Positions 49,477-58,746 of a stretch of 64,000 nt of DNA are shown piece after piece. Position 1 is the stretch's first letter; every line of letters begins with the position of its first letter. A program made the position numbers and the translations under genes. The stretch comes from Pseudochelatococcus lubricantis. Its GTDB lineage: Bacteria; Pseudomonadota; Alphaproteobacteria; Rhizobiales; Beijerinckiaceae. The stretch lies in the NCBI RefSeq assembly GCF_042432495.1, contig NZ_JBHLXC010000001.1, positions 186,001 through 250,000 of the forward strand. The letters are read 5' to 3'. Under the pieces are notes generated by a model, which saw only the letters and a program-made list of their open reading frames with translations, did not search any database and had not been told where the DNA came from.

Positions 49477-49947
49477 TCAGATGCCGCTTTCCTTCACGGC
49501 CTGCATGACGACGTAGGTCGATGTGCTCGCCACGTGGGGCAGGCTCGATATCTTCTCGCCCAGCACGAGCCGGTAGGTCCGGATGCTGGTCGTGCGCACC
49601 TTCAGCAGGTAGTCGAAGGATCCCGCGATCATGTGGCATTCCTCGATCTCGCGAATCCGGCGCACCGCCGCGTTGAACTCCTGCAGCGCCGCCTCGCGCG
49701 TGTCGGTGAGCTTCACCTCCGTGAAGGCGATGTGGTCGACGCCGAACCGGTGCGGGTTGAGGACGGCGCGGAAACCGACGATGTAACCCTCGTCGATCAG
49801 GCGTTTCAGGCGTGCCTGGCAGGGCGTTTTCGACAGGCCGACGCGCGCCGAAAGCGCTGTGATCGACAGGCGCCCGTCGTCGCTCAGCGCCTCGACGATT
49901 TTCCGGTCGATCTGATCGAGTTGTGCCGTATCGATGGATTTTGCCAT
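49477..49947 (-). CDS. putR: Lrp-family regulator of proline catabolism (PutR-like)
   Basis: A 156-residue Lrp/AsnC protein: LDQIDRKIVEALSDDGRLSITALSARVGLSKTPCQARLKRLIDEGYIVGF as DNA-binding domain, and a RAM domain ending VASTSTYVVMQAVKESGI. KTPCQARLKRLI is typical of PutR, the proline-responsive activator of putA in alphaproteobacteria. It is divergent from putA, the standard arrangement. It replaces the autorepressor role that the N-terminal domain of PutA has in enteric bacteria. Confidence 0.92.
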   Translation of the reverse strand: MAKSIDTAQLDQIDRKIVEALSDDGRLSITALSARVGLSKTPCQARLKRLIDEGYIVGFRAVLNPHRFGVDHIAFTEVKLTDTREAALQEFNAAVRRIREIEECHMIAGSFDYLLKVRTTSIRTYRLVLGEKISSLPHVASTSTYVVMQAVKESGI

Positions 49948-49964
49948 TCATTTTGCCTGTTGGT

Positions 49965-49991
49965 GAAGGAAACAATGGTGAAATTACCTTC
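49965..49991. promoter_or_regulatory. Candidate PutR site in the putR-putA gap
   Basis: GAAGG and CCTTC bracket an inner imperfect inverted repeat GGTGAAATTACC (49977-49988), in the AT-richer part of the 129-bp divergent gap close to the putR start. PutR sites in relatives lie in this gap; the exact motif here is a guess. Confidence 0.42.
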
Positions 49992-50076
49992 TTTCATGCC
50001 TGATTCAAGTGAGAACGAAATGCCAGGCGATGGTATCGTTTCATGATCGGGGGCATCAACGACGGGTTGCACTTTC

Positions 50077-53000
50077 ATGGCGAATATCCTGGAGGCCACG
50101 GCAGCGGTGAATGGCGCGGAGATACCCGTGCCGGGCGTGTTTGCGGCATTCGCGCCGGCCCTGCGTCCGCAAACGCCCTTGCGGCGCGCGATCACGGACG
50201 CCTGCCGGCGGCCGGAGACGCAGTGCCTTCCGCCACTGGTCGAGGCGGCGACGCTCGGTGACGAAACCCGCAGGCGCATCGCGGCGACGGCGACGACGCT
50301 GATAACGGCCCTGCGGGCCAAGCACAGGGGCGCGGGCGTCGAGGGGCTGGTGCATGAATATGCGCTCTCCAGCCAGGAGGGCGTGGCGCTGATGTGCCTC
50401 GCCGAGGCGTTGCTGCGCATTCCCGATCTGGCGACGCGCGACGCGCTCATCCGCGACAAGATCGCCGCCGGCGACTGGCGATCGCATCTGGGGGGCGGCC
50501 GGTCGCTGTTCGTCAACGCGGCGACGTGGGGGCTCGTGGTCACCGGCAAGCTCGTCGGCACCGTCAACGACGGCAGCCTCGCCTCCGCGCTGACGCGGCT
50601 CATCGCGCGGTGCGGCGAGCCTGTCATCCGCCGCGGCGTCGACATGGCGATGCGGCTGATGGGCGAGCAGTTCGTCACCGGCCAGACCATCGACGAAGCG
50701 CTGCAGCGCGCGCGCCGGCTGGAGGAAAAGGGCTTCCGCTACTCCTACGACATGCTGGGCGAGGCTGCGACCACCGCCGCCGACGCGCAGCGCTATCATG
50801 ATGACTACGAGGCCGCCATCCACGCCATCGGCAAGGCTTCGGCGGGCAGGGGCGTCTATGCCGGGCCGGGCATTTCCATCAAGCTGTCGGCGCTCCATCC
50901 GCGGTACTCCCGCGCGCAGGCGGAGCGCGTGATGGGCGAGCTGCTGCCTCGGGTGAAGGCGCTGGCGCTTTCGGCGAAAAGCTACGACATCGGCCTCAAC
51001 ATCGATGCGGAGGAGGCCGACCGGCTGGAGCCGTCGCTCGACCTGCTGGAGGAACTCGCCCTCGATCCCGATCTCGCCGGCTGGGAGGGCATCGGCTTCG
51101 TGGTGCAGGCCTACGGCAAGCGCTGCCCCTTCGTGCTCGACTATATCATCGACCTCGCCCGCCGGGCCGGCCGGCGCGTCATGGTGCGCCTCGTGAAGGG
51201 CGCCTACTGGGACGCCGAAATCAAGCGCGCGCAGGTCGACGGCCTCGCGGATTTCCCGGTCTACACCCGCAAGAACCACACCGATGTGTCCTATATCGCC
51301 TGCGCCCGCAAGCTGCTCGGCGCGACGGACGCCGTCTTTCCGCAGTTCGCGACGCACAACGCACAGACGCTCGCCACCGTCTACCATCTGGCGCAGGAGG
51401 TGACCGGCAAGCCGTTCAGCGTCGGCCAATACGAGTTTCAGTGCCTGCACGGCATGGGCGAACCGCTCTATGAGGAGGTCGTCGGGGCGGACAAGCTGGA
51501 CCGGCCGGCCCGCATTTATGCGCCGGTCGGCACGCACGAGACGCTGCTCGCCTATCTCGTGCGCCGCCTGCTCGAAAACGGCGCCAACGCATCGTTCGTG
51601 AACCGGATCGCGGACCCGGCCGTGTCGGTGCAGGACCTCGTCGCCGATCCCGCCGACATGGCGAGGGCGTTGCCTGTCATAGGGGAAAGGCATGAGCTGA
51701 TCGTGCTGCCGGGCGACCTTTTCGGCGCTTCCCGCAGGAACTCCGCCGGCCTCGACCTGTCGAGCGAGACGACGCTCGCGGAACTCGCGGGGGTGCTGCG
51801 CGAGAGCGCTGCCGCCGGCTGGATGGCCGAGCCGCTGCTCGCGGACGGCGCGGGCGTCGGCACGGCCCGGGAGGTGCGCAACCCCGGCGACCGCCGCGAT
51901 GTCGTCGGCCGGGTGGTCGAAACGTCCGACGCGGATGTGGCGCGCGCCACCGCCCTTGCGGCCGGCGCGGCGGAGGGTTGGGCGCGCATGCCTGTCGCGG
52001 AGCGCGCCTCCCTGCTCGACCGGGCGGCGGATATCATGCAGGCGCGCATGCCCGTGCTGCTGGGGCTCATCGCCCGCGAGGCGGGAAAGTCCATGCCGAA
52101 CGCCATCGCGGAAGTGCGCGAGGCGATCGACTTCCTGCGCTATTATGCCGAGCAGGCGCGCGGCACCCTGACGCCCGCCGATGCGTCGGCAGGGGCACCG
52201 GCAGTGGAGCCACTTGGCCCGGTCGTCTGCATCAGCCCGTGGAATTTCCCGCTCGCCATCTTCACCGGCCAGATCGCGGCCGCGCTCGCCGCCGGCAATC
52301 CGGTGCTCGCGAAGCCGGCGGAGGAAACGCCGCTGATCGCGGCCGAGGGCGTGCGCATCCTGCACGAGGCCGGTGTGCCGCGCGGCGTGCTCCAGTTTCT
52401 GCCCGGCGACGGGCGCGTGGGCGCGGCGTTGGTCGCGGCCCCCGAAACGCAGGGCGTGATGTTCACCGGCTCCACGGAGGTGGCGCGGCTCATCCAGGCA
52501 CAGCTCGCCGAAAGGCTGTCGGCGGCGGGCAAGCCCATTCCGCTGATCGCGGAGACGGGCGGGCAGAACGCGATGATCGTCGATTCGTCGGCGCTCGCCG
52601 AACAGGTGGTCGGCGATGTCATCGCCTCCGCCTTCGACAGCGCCGGCCAGCGCTGTTCGGCCTTGCGGGTGCTCTTCCTGCAGGAGGAGGTTGCCGAGCG
52701 CACGCTCGCGATGCTGAAGGGCGCGCTGCACGAACTCTCCATCGGCCGCACCGACAGGCTCGCCGTCGATGTCGGCCCGGTCATCACGGGAGAGGCGCGG
52801 GCGGCCATCGAGGCACATATCGAAAGGATGCGCGGCCTCGGCGCCGCCATCGAGCAGATCGACCTTGCCGGCGAGACGGCGCACGGCACTTTCGTGCCGC
52901 CGACCATCATCGAGATCGGATCGCTGGCGCAGTTGACGCGCGAGGTGTTCGGTCCCGTCCTGCACGTGCTCCGCTATCGCCGCGAGGACATCGATGGGGT

Positions 53001-53826
53001 GATCGACGCGATCAACGCCACCGGCTATGGCCTCACCTTCGGCCTCCACACGCGCCTCGACGAGACTATCGCGCACGTCACCGCGCGGGTGAAGGTCGGC
53101 AACGTGTATATCAACCGCAACGTCATCGGCGCTGTCGTGGGCGTGCAGCCGTTCGGCGGGCGCGGCCTGTCGGGCACCGGGCCGAAGGCGGGCGGGCCGC
53201 TCTATCTGGGACGCCTCGTCGCAACGCCGCCGCAGCTGCCGCGCGGACAGCGCACGCGCAGCGATCCGGCGCTGGCGGACTTCGCCGGATGGCTGGAGGC
53301 GAAGGGCGCGGCCGAAGAGGCGACGGCCGCGCGCCAGGCCGGCGAACGTGCCCTGCCCGGGCTCGAACTGGAACTGCCAGGACCGGTCGGCGAGCGCAAC
53401 CTCTACGCGCTGCATCCGCGCGGGCGGATTCTGGTCGTCCCGCAGACGAAAACCGGCTTCATCCGCCAGTTGACGGCCGCGCTTGCCGCCGGCGACAGCG
53501 TGGTCGCGGACGCGGCCAGCGGGCTGGAGAGCACGTTCCGGGACCTGCCGGCAAGCGTCCTCGCGCGGCTTTCGTGGACGCGCGACGTGCCGTCCGCCTG
53601 CCCTTATGCGGGGGCGCTGATCGAGGGCGACGCGAAGCGCACGCGCCAGCTCGTCCGCGCCATCGCCGCGCTGCCTGGGCCGCTCGTGCCCGTGCAGGCC
53701 GCGACCGGCGAGGTGCTGGCCAGCAACCCGGACGCCTATTGCGGCCACTGGCTGGTGGAGGAGGTGTCGACCTCGATCAACACCGCCGCCGCCGGCGGCA
53801 ACGCGATGCTGATGGCGATCGGCTGA
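50077..53826 (+). CDS. putA: Bifunctional proline dehydrogenase / L-glutamate-gamma-semialdehyde dehydrogenase
   Basis: A 1249-residue PutA. It lacks the ~50-residue ribbon-helix-helix domain of enteric PutA, in line with the separate PutR gene. Order: alpha domain (1-130), FAD-binding proline dehydrogenase barrel (about 150-480; MRLVKGAYWDAEIKRAQ, PQFATHNAQT, QYEFQCLHGM, RIYAPVGTHE), then the NAD-dependent aldehyde dehydrogenase (about 570-1060) with SPWNFPLAIFTGQ, FTGSTEVARL, base Glu826 in ETGGQN and nucleophile Cys860 in GQRCSAL. A C-terminal domain of ~190 residues repeats an ALDH-like fold and probably closes the tunnel between sites. It converts proline to glutamate. Confidence 0.96.
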   Translation: MANILEATAAVNGAEIPVPGVFAAFAPALRPQTPLRRAITDACRRPETQCLPPLVEAATLGDETRRRIAATATTLITALRAKHRGAGVEGLVHEYALSSQEGVALMCLAEALLRIPDLATRDALIRDKIAAGDWRSHLGGGRSLFVNAATWGLVVTGKLVGTVNDGSLASALTRLIARCGEPVIRRGVDMAMRLMGEQFVTGQTIDEALQRARRLEEKGFRYSYDMLGEAATTAADAQRYHDDYEAAIHAIGKASAGRGVYAGPGISIKLSALHPRYSRAQAERVMGELLPRVKALALSAKSYDIGLNIDAEEADRLEPSLDLLEELALDPDLAGWEGIGFVVQAYGKRCPFVLDYIIDLARRAGRRVMVRLVKGAYWDAEIKRAQVDGLADFPVYTRKNHTDVSYIACARKLLGATDAVFPQFATHNAQTLATVYHLAQEVTGKPFSVGQYEFQCLHGMGEPLYEEVVGADKLDRPARIYAPVGTHETLLAYLVRRLLENGANASFVNRIADPAVSVQDLVADPADMARALPVIGERHELIVLPGDLFGASRRNSAGLDLSSETTLAELAGVLRESAAAGWMAEPLLADGAGVGTAREVRNPGDRRDVVGRVVETSDADVARATALAAGAAEGWARMPVAERASLLDRAADIMQARMPVLLGLIAREAGKSMPNAIAEVREAIDFLRYYAEQARGTLTPADASAGAPAVEPLGPVVCISPWNFPLAIFTGQIAAALAAGNPVLAKPAEETPLIAAEGVRILHEAGVPRGVLQFLPGDGRVGAALVAAPETQGVMFTGSTEVARLIQAQLAERLSAAGKPIPLIAETGGQNAMIVDSSALAEQVVGDVIASAFDSAGQRCSALRVLFLQEEVAERTLAMLKGALHELSIGRTDRLAVDVGPVITGEARAAIEAHIERMRGLGAAIEQIDLAGETAHGTFVPPTIIEIGSLAQLTREVFGPVLHVLRYRREDIDGVIDAINATGYGLTFGLHTRLDETIAHVTARVKVGNVYINRNVIGAVVGVQPFGGRGLSGTGPKAGGPLYLGRLVATPPQLPRGQRTRSDPALADFAGWLEAKGAAEEATAARQAGERALPGLELELPGPVGERNLYALHPRGRILVVPQTKTGFIRQLTAALAAGDSVVADAASGLESTFRDLPASVLARLSWTRDVPSACPYAGALIEGDAKRTRQLVRAIAALPGPLVPVQAATGEVLASNPDAYCGHWLVEEVSTSINTAAAGGNAMLMAIG

Positions 53827-53841
53827 TGCCGGAGCGGCGCG

Positions 53842-55032
53842 TCACTTCAGGGCGCGGCGCACCATCAGCACGGCGGCGATGACGGCGAACAGCGTCATCG
53901 GCAGGGCGACCAGCATCCAGCTCCCGGTGCTGACGAGTTCGGAATGGTCCAGCGCTTCCAGCGACAGCTTGACGAGGCTTGCCGCGTAGTAGGTGATGGC
54001 GATGACCGAAAGTCCTTCCACCGCCTTCTGGATCTTGATCTGGGTGGCGGTGCGCGCCTCCATGCCCTGCAGGCGCTGGACGTTCTGCTCCTGCAGGCCG
54101 ACCTGCACCCGCGTCTGGAGCAGGCTGACGAGCTGCGCGACATTGGCGGCGAGCTTGTCCAGCCGCCGTTCGGTCGCCCCGCAGGTGCGCACCGCCGGGC
54201 GGAAGCGCCGGTCGATGAAGGTGCCGAAGCGCTGGAATCCGGTCGCGCGCGTCTCGCGCAGTTCCCGGATGCGTTCCTCGACGATCTCGGCATAGGCGCG
54301 GGTCGCGCCGAAACGGTGGCTCACACGGGCGATGGTCCGCGACAGCTCGGAAGACAGCTCCGACAGCCGGTCGAGCAGCTCGCGCGGATCGGTCTTCGAC
54401 GAACCGACGCTCTGCTCCGATAGAGCGACCAGCCGCTCGTCGAAGCGCGGCAGCGCGGCGCTGGCCTCGCGCGCCAGCGGCAGGCCGAGCAGCGCCATGG
54501 CGCGGTAGGTCTCGATCTCATAGAGCCTGCGCACCATGCGGCCGAGGCGGTAGGCGTTGAGGCTGCGATTGACGAGCAGGATGCGACCGAAGCCGGTGGT
54601 GTCAACGCGGAAATCGGAATAGATCGTCGCGTCTCCCCCGCCGACGGTGGACGCGACCGGCTGGATCATGCCGAAGCGCTCCAGCGCGGCGGCATCGATT
54701 CCGGCTTCTTCGCCTTCCGTTTCCGAGAGAACGAGAATCTGCACCCGCATCATCACCGTGCCGGCGTTGGTAACGCCCTCAAGGCTTTCTCGCGGCGCCA
54801 CGGGCCAGGAGGAGGGGTTGTGCGTGAGTTCCACGACCGACGTCAGCGTGTGGAATTCGGCGTGCATCTCGCGCGCCAGCCTGAGACGCCCGTTCATGCC
54901 GCCCGACTGCTCGTGATAAAGCGGATGGGCATCCGAGCCGCCCATGTAGGCCGCGTGGCAGACGAGGGCCGGTCCGTCGAAATAGATGGATGGACGCGCA
55001 TGAAGCTCGCGGTTGAAATCGATGGGATCCAT
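53842..55032 (-). CDS. DUF3422 family membrane-anchored protein
   Basis: A 396-residue protein that matches the DUF3422 family: N-terminal NRELHARPSIYFDGPALVCHAAYMG (6-30), ELTHNPSSWPV, then a long helical region with coiled-coil character (ELSSELSRTIARVSHRFGATRAYAEIVEERIRELRETR; RLDKLAANVAQLVSLLQTRVQVGLQEQN) and two C-terminal hydrophobic helices (about 335-355 and 366-390). Function unknown; the architecture resembles CorA-like or other tail-anchored proteins with a cytoplasmic domain. It is convergent with putA (15-bp gap) and divergent from selO. Confidence 0.85.
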   Translation of the reverse strand: MDPIDFNRELHARPSIYFDGPALVCHAAYMGGSDAHPLYHEQSGGMNGRLRLAREMHAEFHTLTSVVELTHNPSSWPVAPRESLEGVTNAGTVMMRVQILVLSETEGEEAGIDAAALERFGMIQPVASTVGGGDATIYSDFRVDTTGFGRILLVNRSLNAYRLGRMVRRLYEIETYRAMALLGLPLAREASAALPRFDERLVALSEQSVGSSKTDPRELLDRLSELSSELSRTIARVSHRFGATRAYAEIVEERIRELRETRATGFQRFGTFIDRRFRPAVRTCGATERRLDKLAANVAQLVSLLQTRVQVGLQEQNVQRLQGMEARTATQIKIQKAVEGLSVIAITYYAASLVKLSLEALDHSELVSTGSWMLVALPMTLFAVIAAVLMVRRALK

Positions 55033-55232
55033 GTCGGCGTACCTTCCCCCCGTTCAGTGCCGTTCGGACAGTGTGTATCATGCACGGGCGACATTGAAAC
55101 TTTGCTATACGTCCGCCGGTGCGGACGTCCGCGACTTTACATGCGGGGGGCTGACATGCGCCGTTGCGGTCACCAGATATCCTGTGTGTCGCGCCGGTCC
55201 CGTCGCGCCTTGCAGATATCCGGGAGGCTGCC

Positions 55233-56693
55233 ATGTCCTTTGCGTTCGACAACAGCTATGCGCGATTGCCGGATCGCTTCTACCGCCGCCAGCAGCCACA
55301 GCGGATGCCGGCACCGCGCCTCGTGCTCTTCAACGAAAGCCTGGCCGGGGAACTCGGCTTCGATCCCGCGTCCCTTACGCCGGACGAGATCGCCGCGCTG
55401 CTGTGCGGGACCATCCTTCCCGAGGGGGCGGAGCCGCTCGCCATGGTCTATGCCGGCCACCAGTTCGGCCAATGGGTGCCGCGCCTCGGCGACGGGCGCG
55501 CCCTCCTGCTCGGGGAGGCGGTGAGCACGGCGGGCCGGAGCTACGATATTCACCTCAAAGGCTCGGGACGCACGCCATTTTCCCGCGGCGGCGACGGGCG
55601 TGCGGCGCTCGGCCCGGTGCTGCGGGAGTACATCGTCAGCGAGGCCATGGCCCGTCTCGGCATCCCGACAACGCGCGCGCTCGCCGCCATCGCCACCGGC
55701 GACACGGTCATGCGCGAGGTGCCGTTGCCCGGCGCCGTTCTCGCGCGGGTGGCGAGCAGCCATCTCCGGGTGGGGACGTTCCAGTACTTCGCCGCCATAG
55801 GCGATCAGGACGGCCTGCGCCAGCTCGCCGACCACGCTATCGCGCGGCTGCATCCCGGCGCGGCGGAGGCGGAGAACCCATACCGCGCGTTGCTCGACGC
55901 GGTAGTCGCGGCGCAGGCCCGGCTCGTCGCGGACTGGATGGGCATCGGCTTCATCCACGGCGTGATGAACACCGACAACACCTCCATCGCCGGGGAAACG
56001 CTGGACTATGGGCCGTGCGCCTTCATGGACGCCTTCGACCCCGGTGCCGTCTTCAGTTCCATCGACAGTTTCGGGCGCTATGCCTATGGCAATCAGCCGA
56101 GCATCGTCTACTGGAATCTCGCCCGCCTCGCGCAGGCGCTGATGTCGCTGCTCGCGCCGGACACGGAGGCGGCGCAACGCGAGGCGCAGGCCGCCATCGA
56201 CCGCTTCCCCGACCTCTACGAGGCGGCGTGGCTTGCCGTCATGCGCCGCAAGCTTGGGCTGCTGACGGCGCAGGACGACGACCGTGCGCTGATCCGCGAT
56301 CTGTTAACCCTCATGCGCGAGGCGGCGGCCGACTACACGCTGACCTTCCGCGGCCTCGCCGACGCGCTTTTCACGGGCGACGGCGGGCGGGGCGGCATTT
56401 TCAGCACGCCGGCCTTCGCGCCATGGCTCGCGCGCTGGCGAAGCCGCACGGACAGCGACTGGCGCGAGCCGGCCGCCCTGCAGCGGCATCTCGAAAGCGT
56501 CAATCCGCTCTTCATTCCGCGCAACCACCTCGTCGAGGAGGCGATCGCCGCCGCCTACGCGGGTGACGACGCGCCCGCGCGCATGCTGCACAACGTCCTC
56601 GCCGAGCCCTTCATCGACCGGCCGCAAGATGCCCGCTACGCCGAACCGCCGCGCCCCGAGCAGGTGGTGCAACAGACGTTCTGCGGCACGTAG
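55233..56693 (+). CDS. selO: Protein adenylyltransferase SelO (YdiU family)
   Basis: A 486-residue pseudokinase-fold AMPylator. Conserved segments: NSYARLPDRFY, AMVYAGHQFGQWVPRLGDGRALLLGE (glycine-rich region), DIHLKGSGRTPFSRGGDGRAALGPVLREYIVSEAMARLGIPTTRAL with the ATP-binding Lys/Arg and Glu, and HGVMNTDNTSIAGETLDYGPCAFMDAFDP with catalytic and metal-binding Asp/Asn. SelO transfers AMP to proteins involved in redox balance. The last residues are QQTFCGT: Cys484 is third from the end, where eukaryotic SelO has selenocysteine. ATG at 55233 has GGGAGG upstream. Confidence 0.94.
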   Translation: MSFAFDNSYARLPDRFYRRQQPQRMPAPRLVLFNESLAGELGFDPASLTPDEIAALLCGTILPEGAEPLAMVYAGHQFGQWVPRLGDGRALLLGEAVSTAGRSYDIHLKGSGRTPFSRGGDGRAALGPVLREYIVSEAMARLGIPTTRALAAIATGDTVMREVPLPGAVLARVASSHLRVGTFQYFAAIGDQDGLRQLADHAIARLHPGAAEAENPYRALLDAVVAAQARLVADWMGIGFIHGVMNTDNTSIAGETLDYGPCAFMDAFDPGAVFSSIDSFGRYAYGNQPSIVYWNLARLAQALMSLLAPDTEAAQREAQAAIDRFPDLYEAAWLAVMRRKLGLLTAQDDDRALIRDLLTLMREAAADYTLTFRGLADALFTGDGGRGGIFSTPAFAPWLARWRSRTDSDWREPAALQRHLESVNPLFIPRNHLVEEAIAAAYAGDDAPARMLHNVLAEPFIDRPQDARYAEPPRPEQVVQQTFCGT

Positions 56694-56891
56694 GAAGCGG
56701 TGCTTATGACGTATAAAATGAAGAATAATAAGTGTTTTCTTACGAGAAACGTATAGAATTGCGGCGCGATTTGAGGTGGATGTCACGCGCTTGACTATTT
56801 ATGTGCCACGCTAAAGTGCAAAATATTCCATCTTTTATTTTCTAAAGCAATTTTTGACGAAAAAATGGTTTCCGTTTTCGTTGCAATTACT
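56694..56891. other. AT-rich gap between convergent genes
   Basis: A 198-bp stretch whose base composition is far more AT-rich than anything else in the window. It holds a weak hairpin just after selO (CTTAT at 56703, ATAAG at 56728-56732, followed by TGTTTTCTT, possibly the selO terminator), a repeated ACGTATA (56709, 56750), and a TTGACT that could be a -35 box at about 56791. No reading frame of note. Confidence 0.5.
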
Positions 56892-58739
56892 TCAGCCCTC
56901 CAGCACGACATGGCCGCCGCCGAGGTCCCTGTAGCGCGTCGGGGGCGGCGCATAGTTCAGCGGGCGCACCGGTGTTTTCCGTTCCTGCTCCTGCCCGCGG
57001 GCGCGGATGCGGCGGTGTGCAGGATCCGGAACGGGCACCGAATCCAGCAACTGCCGGGTGTAGCCGTGCGCCGGCCCGGCCAGCACGGCGTCCGTGGGGC
57101 CGCTTTCCACGATCCGGCCCTGATCGAGCACCGCCATGCGGTGGCTCATGCTCTCGATCACCGCCATGTCGTGGGAGATGAACAGATAGGCGATGCCGTA
57201 GTCGTGCTGCAGTTCCTTCATCAGCGCAAGTACATCCGCCTGCACCGAGACGTCGAGCGCCGAGACGGGCTCGTCCGCCACGATGACGGCGGGGTGCGAG
57301 GCGAGCGCCCGGGCGATGCAGATGCGCTGCCGCTGGCCGCCGGAAAACTGGTGCGGATAGCGGTCGATCGCGTCGGCGGGGAGGCGCACGCGCTCCAGCA
57401 GCGCGGCGGCGGCATCGCGGCGCTCCTGCGGCTTCATGCCGGTATGGATGGCGAGCGGTTCCGTCACCAGATCGGCGATCGACATGCGCGGGTTGAGGCT
57501 GGCGAACGGGTCCTGGAAAATCATCTGCAGGTGCCGGCGATAGGGATGGATCGCCTGCCGGTCGAGAGGTGCAAGATCGTGCCCGCGGAACACGATCGCT
57601 CCTTCCTGCGGCTCCACCAGTTTCAGCACGGAGCGGCCGATGGTGGACTTGCCCGATCCGGATTCGCCGACGAGGCCGAGCGTTTCGCCGGGCCGCAGGG
57701 TGAAGCTCACGTCCTCCACCGCATGCACGCGCGCCACCAGCCGGCGCAGCATGCCGGCCCGCACGGGAAAGCGCGTCACGAGGTTGCGCACATCGAGCAC
57801 GGGGGCGTCGGCGGGCTGTTCCGCCGTTTCCATTTTCACCGGGACGGCGGGCGCGGCATAGCGCGGTGCGCCCGCGCCGAGGCGGGGCACGGCGGCCAGC
57901 AACTGGCGCGCGTAGGCGCTGGCGGGGGCGGCGAACAGGCGCTGCGTCGGCGCCGTCTCCACCATGCGCCCCTGCCGCATGACGACGACGTTGTCGGCGA
58001 TTTCCGCCACCACGCCCATGTCGTGCGTGATGAAGATGACGGCGGTGCCCGCGCTCGTCTGCAGATCGCGGATGAGGTCGAGGATGCCGGCCTGGATGGT
58101 GACGTCGAGCGCCGTGGTCGGCTCGTCGGCGATCAGCAGCTTCGGTGCGCAGGCAAGCGCCATGGCGATCATCACCCGCTGGCGCATGCCGCCGGATATC
58201 TCGTGCGGATATTGCGTCAGCCGCCGCGCGGGCTCCGACATGCGCACGCGGTCGAGCAGCCGCTGCGCCTCGGCGAGCGCGGCGGTGCGGGACAGGCGGC
58301 GGTGCAGCATCAGGGTTTCCGCGATCTGGTCACCGAGCGTGAGTACCGGGTTGAGCGAGGTCATCGGCTCCTGGAAGATCATGGCGATCTGGTTGCCGCG
58401 AATGCGCTGCATCGCTGCCTCGGAGCAGGCGGCGAGGTCGAGGATCTCGCCGTCCTCCTTGCGGAAGAGGACGCGCCCGCTGTCAATGCGGCCGCCCTCG
58501 CGCTCGATGAGGCGCATGATGGCAAGCGACGTCACCGATTTACCTGAGCCGGATTCGCCGACGATGGCGAGCGTCTGCCCCTGCTCCACGGTGAACGAGA
58601 TGCCCTGCGTCGCGCTGACCGGCGCATGGACGGGACCGAACGAAACCGACAGGCTGTCGACGGCGAGCAGCGGCGCGGAGGAGGCGGTCGTCGCGGCGCT
58701 CACGGGATCAGCGGCGCTCATGGGATCGGCGGCGCTCAT
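56892..58739 (-). CDS. Peptide-type ABC transporter, fused double ATP-binding protein
   Basis: A 615-residue protein with two complete ABC domains, like a DppD-DppF fusion (GsiA/YejF arrangement). First: Walker A GESGSGKS (61-68), signature SGGMRQR (182-188), Walker B LLIADEPTTALD. Second: Walker A GESGSGKS (358-365), SGGQRQR, VIVADEPVSALD. Each ends with the oligopeptide-transporter extension (VPDPAHRR at the second). The start region is three 18-bp repeats (MSAADP-MSAADP-VSAA). ATG at 58739 is chosen because GGAAGG lies upstream only of that copy. It powers the permeases at 61386 and 62372. Confidence 0.93.
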   Translation of the reverse strand: MSAADPMSAADPVSAATTASSAPLLAVDSLSVSFGPVHAPVSATQGISFTVEQGQTLAIVGESGSGKSVTSLAIMRLIEREGGRIDSGRVLFRKEDGEILDLAACSEAAMQRIRGNQIAMIFQEPMTSLNPVLTLGDQIAETLMLHRRLSRTAALAEAQRLLDRVRMSEPARRLTQYPHEISGGMRQRVMIAMALACAPKLLIADEPTTALDVTIQAGILDLIRDLQTSAGTAVIFITHDMGVVAEIADNVVVMRQGRMVETAPTQRLFAAPASAYARQLLAAVPRLGAGAPRYAAPAVPVKMETAEQPADAPVLDVRNLVTRFPVRAGMLRRLVARVHAVEDVSFTLRPGETLGLVGESGSGKSTIGRSVLKLVEPQEGAIVFRGHDLAPLDRQAIHPYRRHLQMIFQDPFASLNPRMSIADLVTEPLAIHTGMKPQERRDAAAALLERVRLPADAIDRYPHQFSGGQRQRICIARALASHPAVIVADEPVSALDVSVQADVLALMKELQHDYGIAYLFISHDMAVIESMSHRMAVLDQGRIVESGPTDAVLAGPAHGYTRQLLDSVPVPDPAHRRIRARGQEQERKTPVRPLNYAPPPTRYRDLGGGHVVLEG

Positions 58740-58746
58740 GGGATCA
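58693..58746. repeat. Three 18-bp tandem repeats over the ATPase start codon
   Basis: GCGGCGCTCATGGGATCA-type units at 58693, 58711 and 58729. On the coding strand each unit carries a possible start (ATG, ATG, and GTG). The outermost unit contains the TGA of the upstream phosphoesterase gene (58744-58746), so the array spans the gene junction. Confidence 0.85.

Noticed and set aside
50056..53748. A 1230-codon open frame antisense to putA
   Set aside because: It is the codon-position shadow of a GC-rich gene: composition is rich in Arg, Gly, Ala and His, with no domain resemblance, while the plus strand is an unmistakable PutA.
56682..56693. Selenocysteine at the end of SelO
   Set aside because: The codon is TGC (cysteine) and translation ends at TAG, so no UGA recoding is needed.
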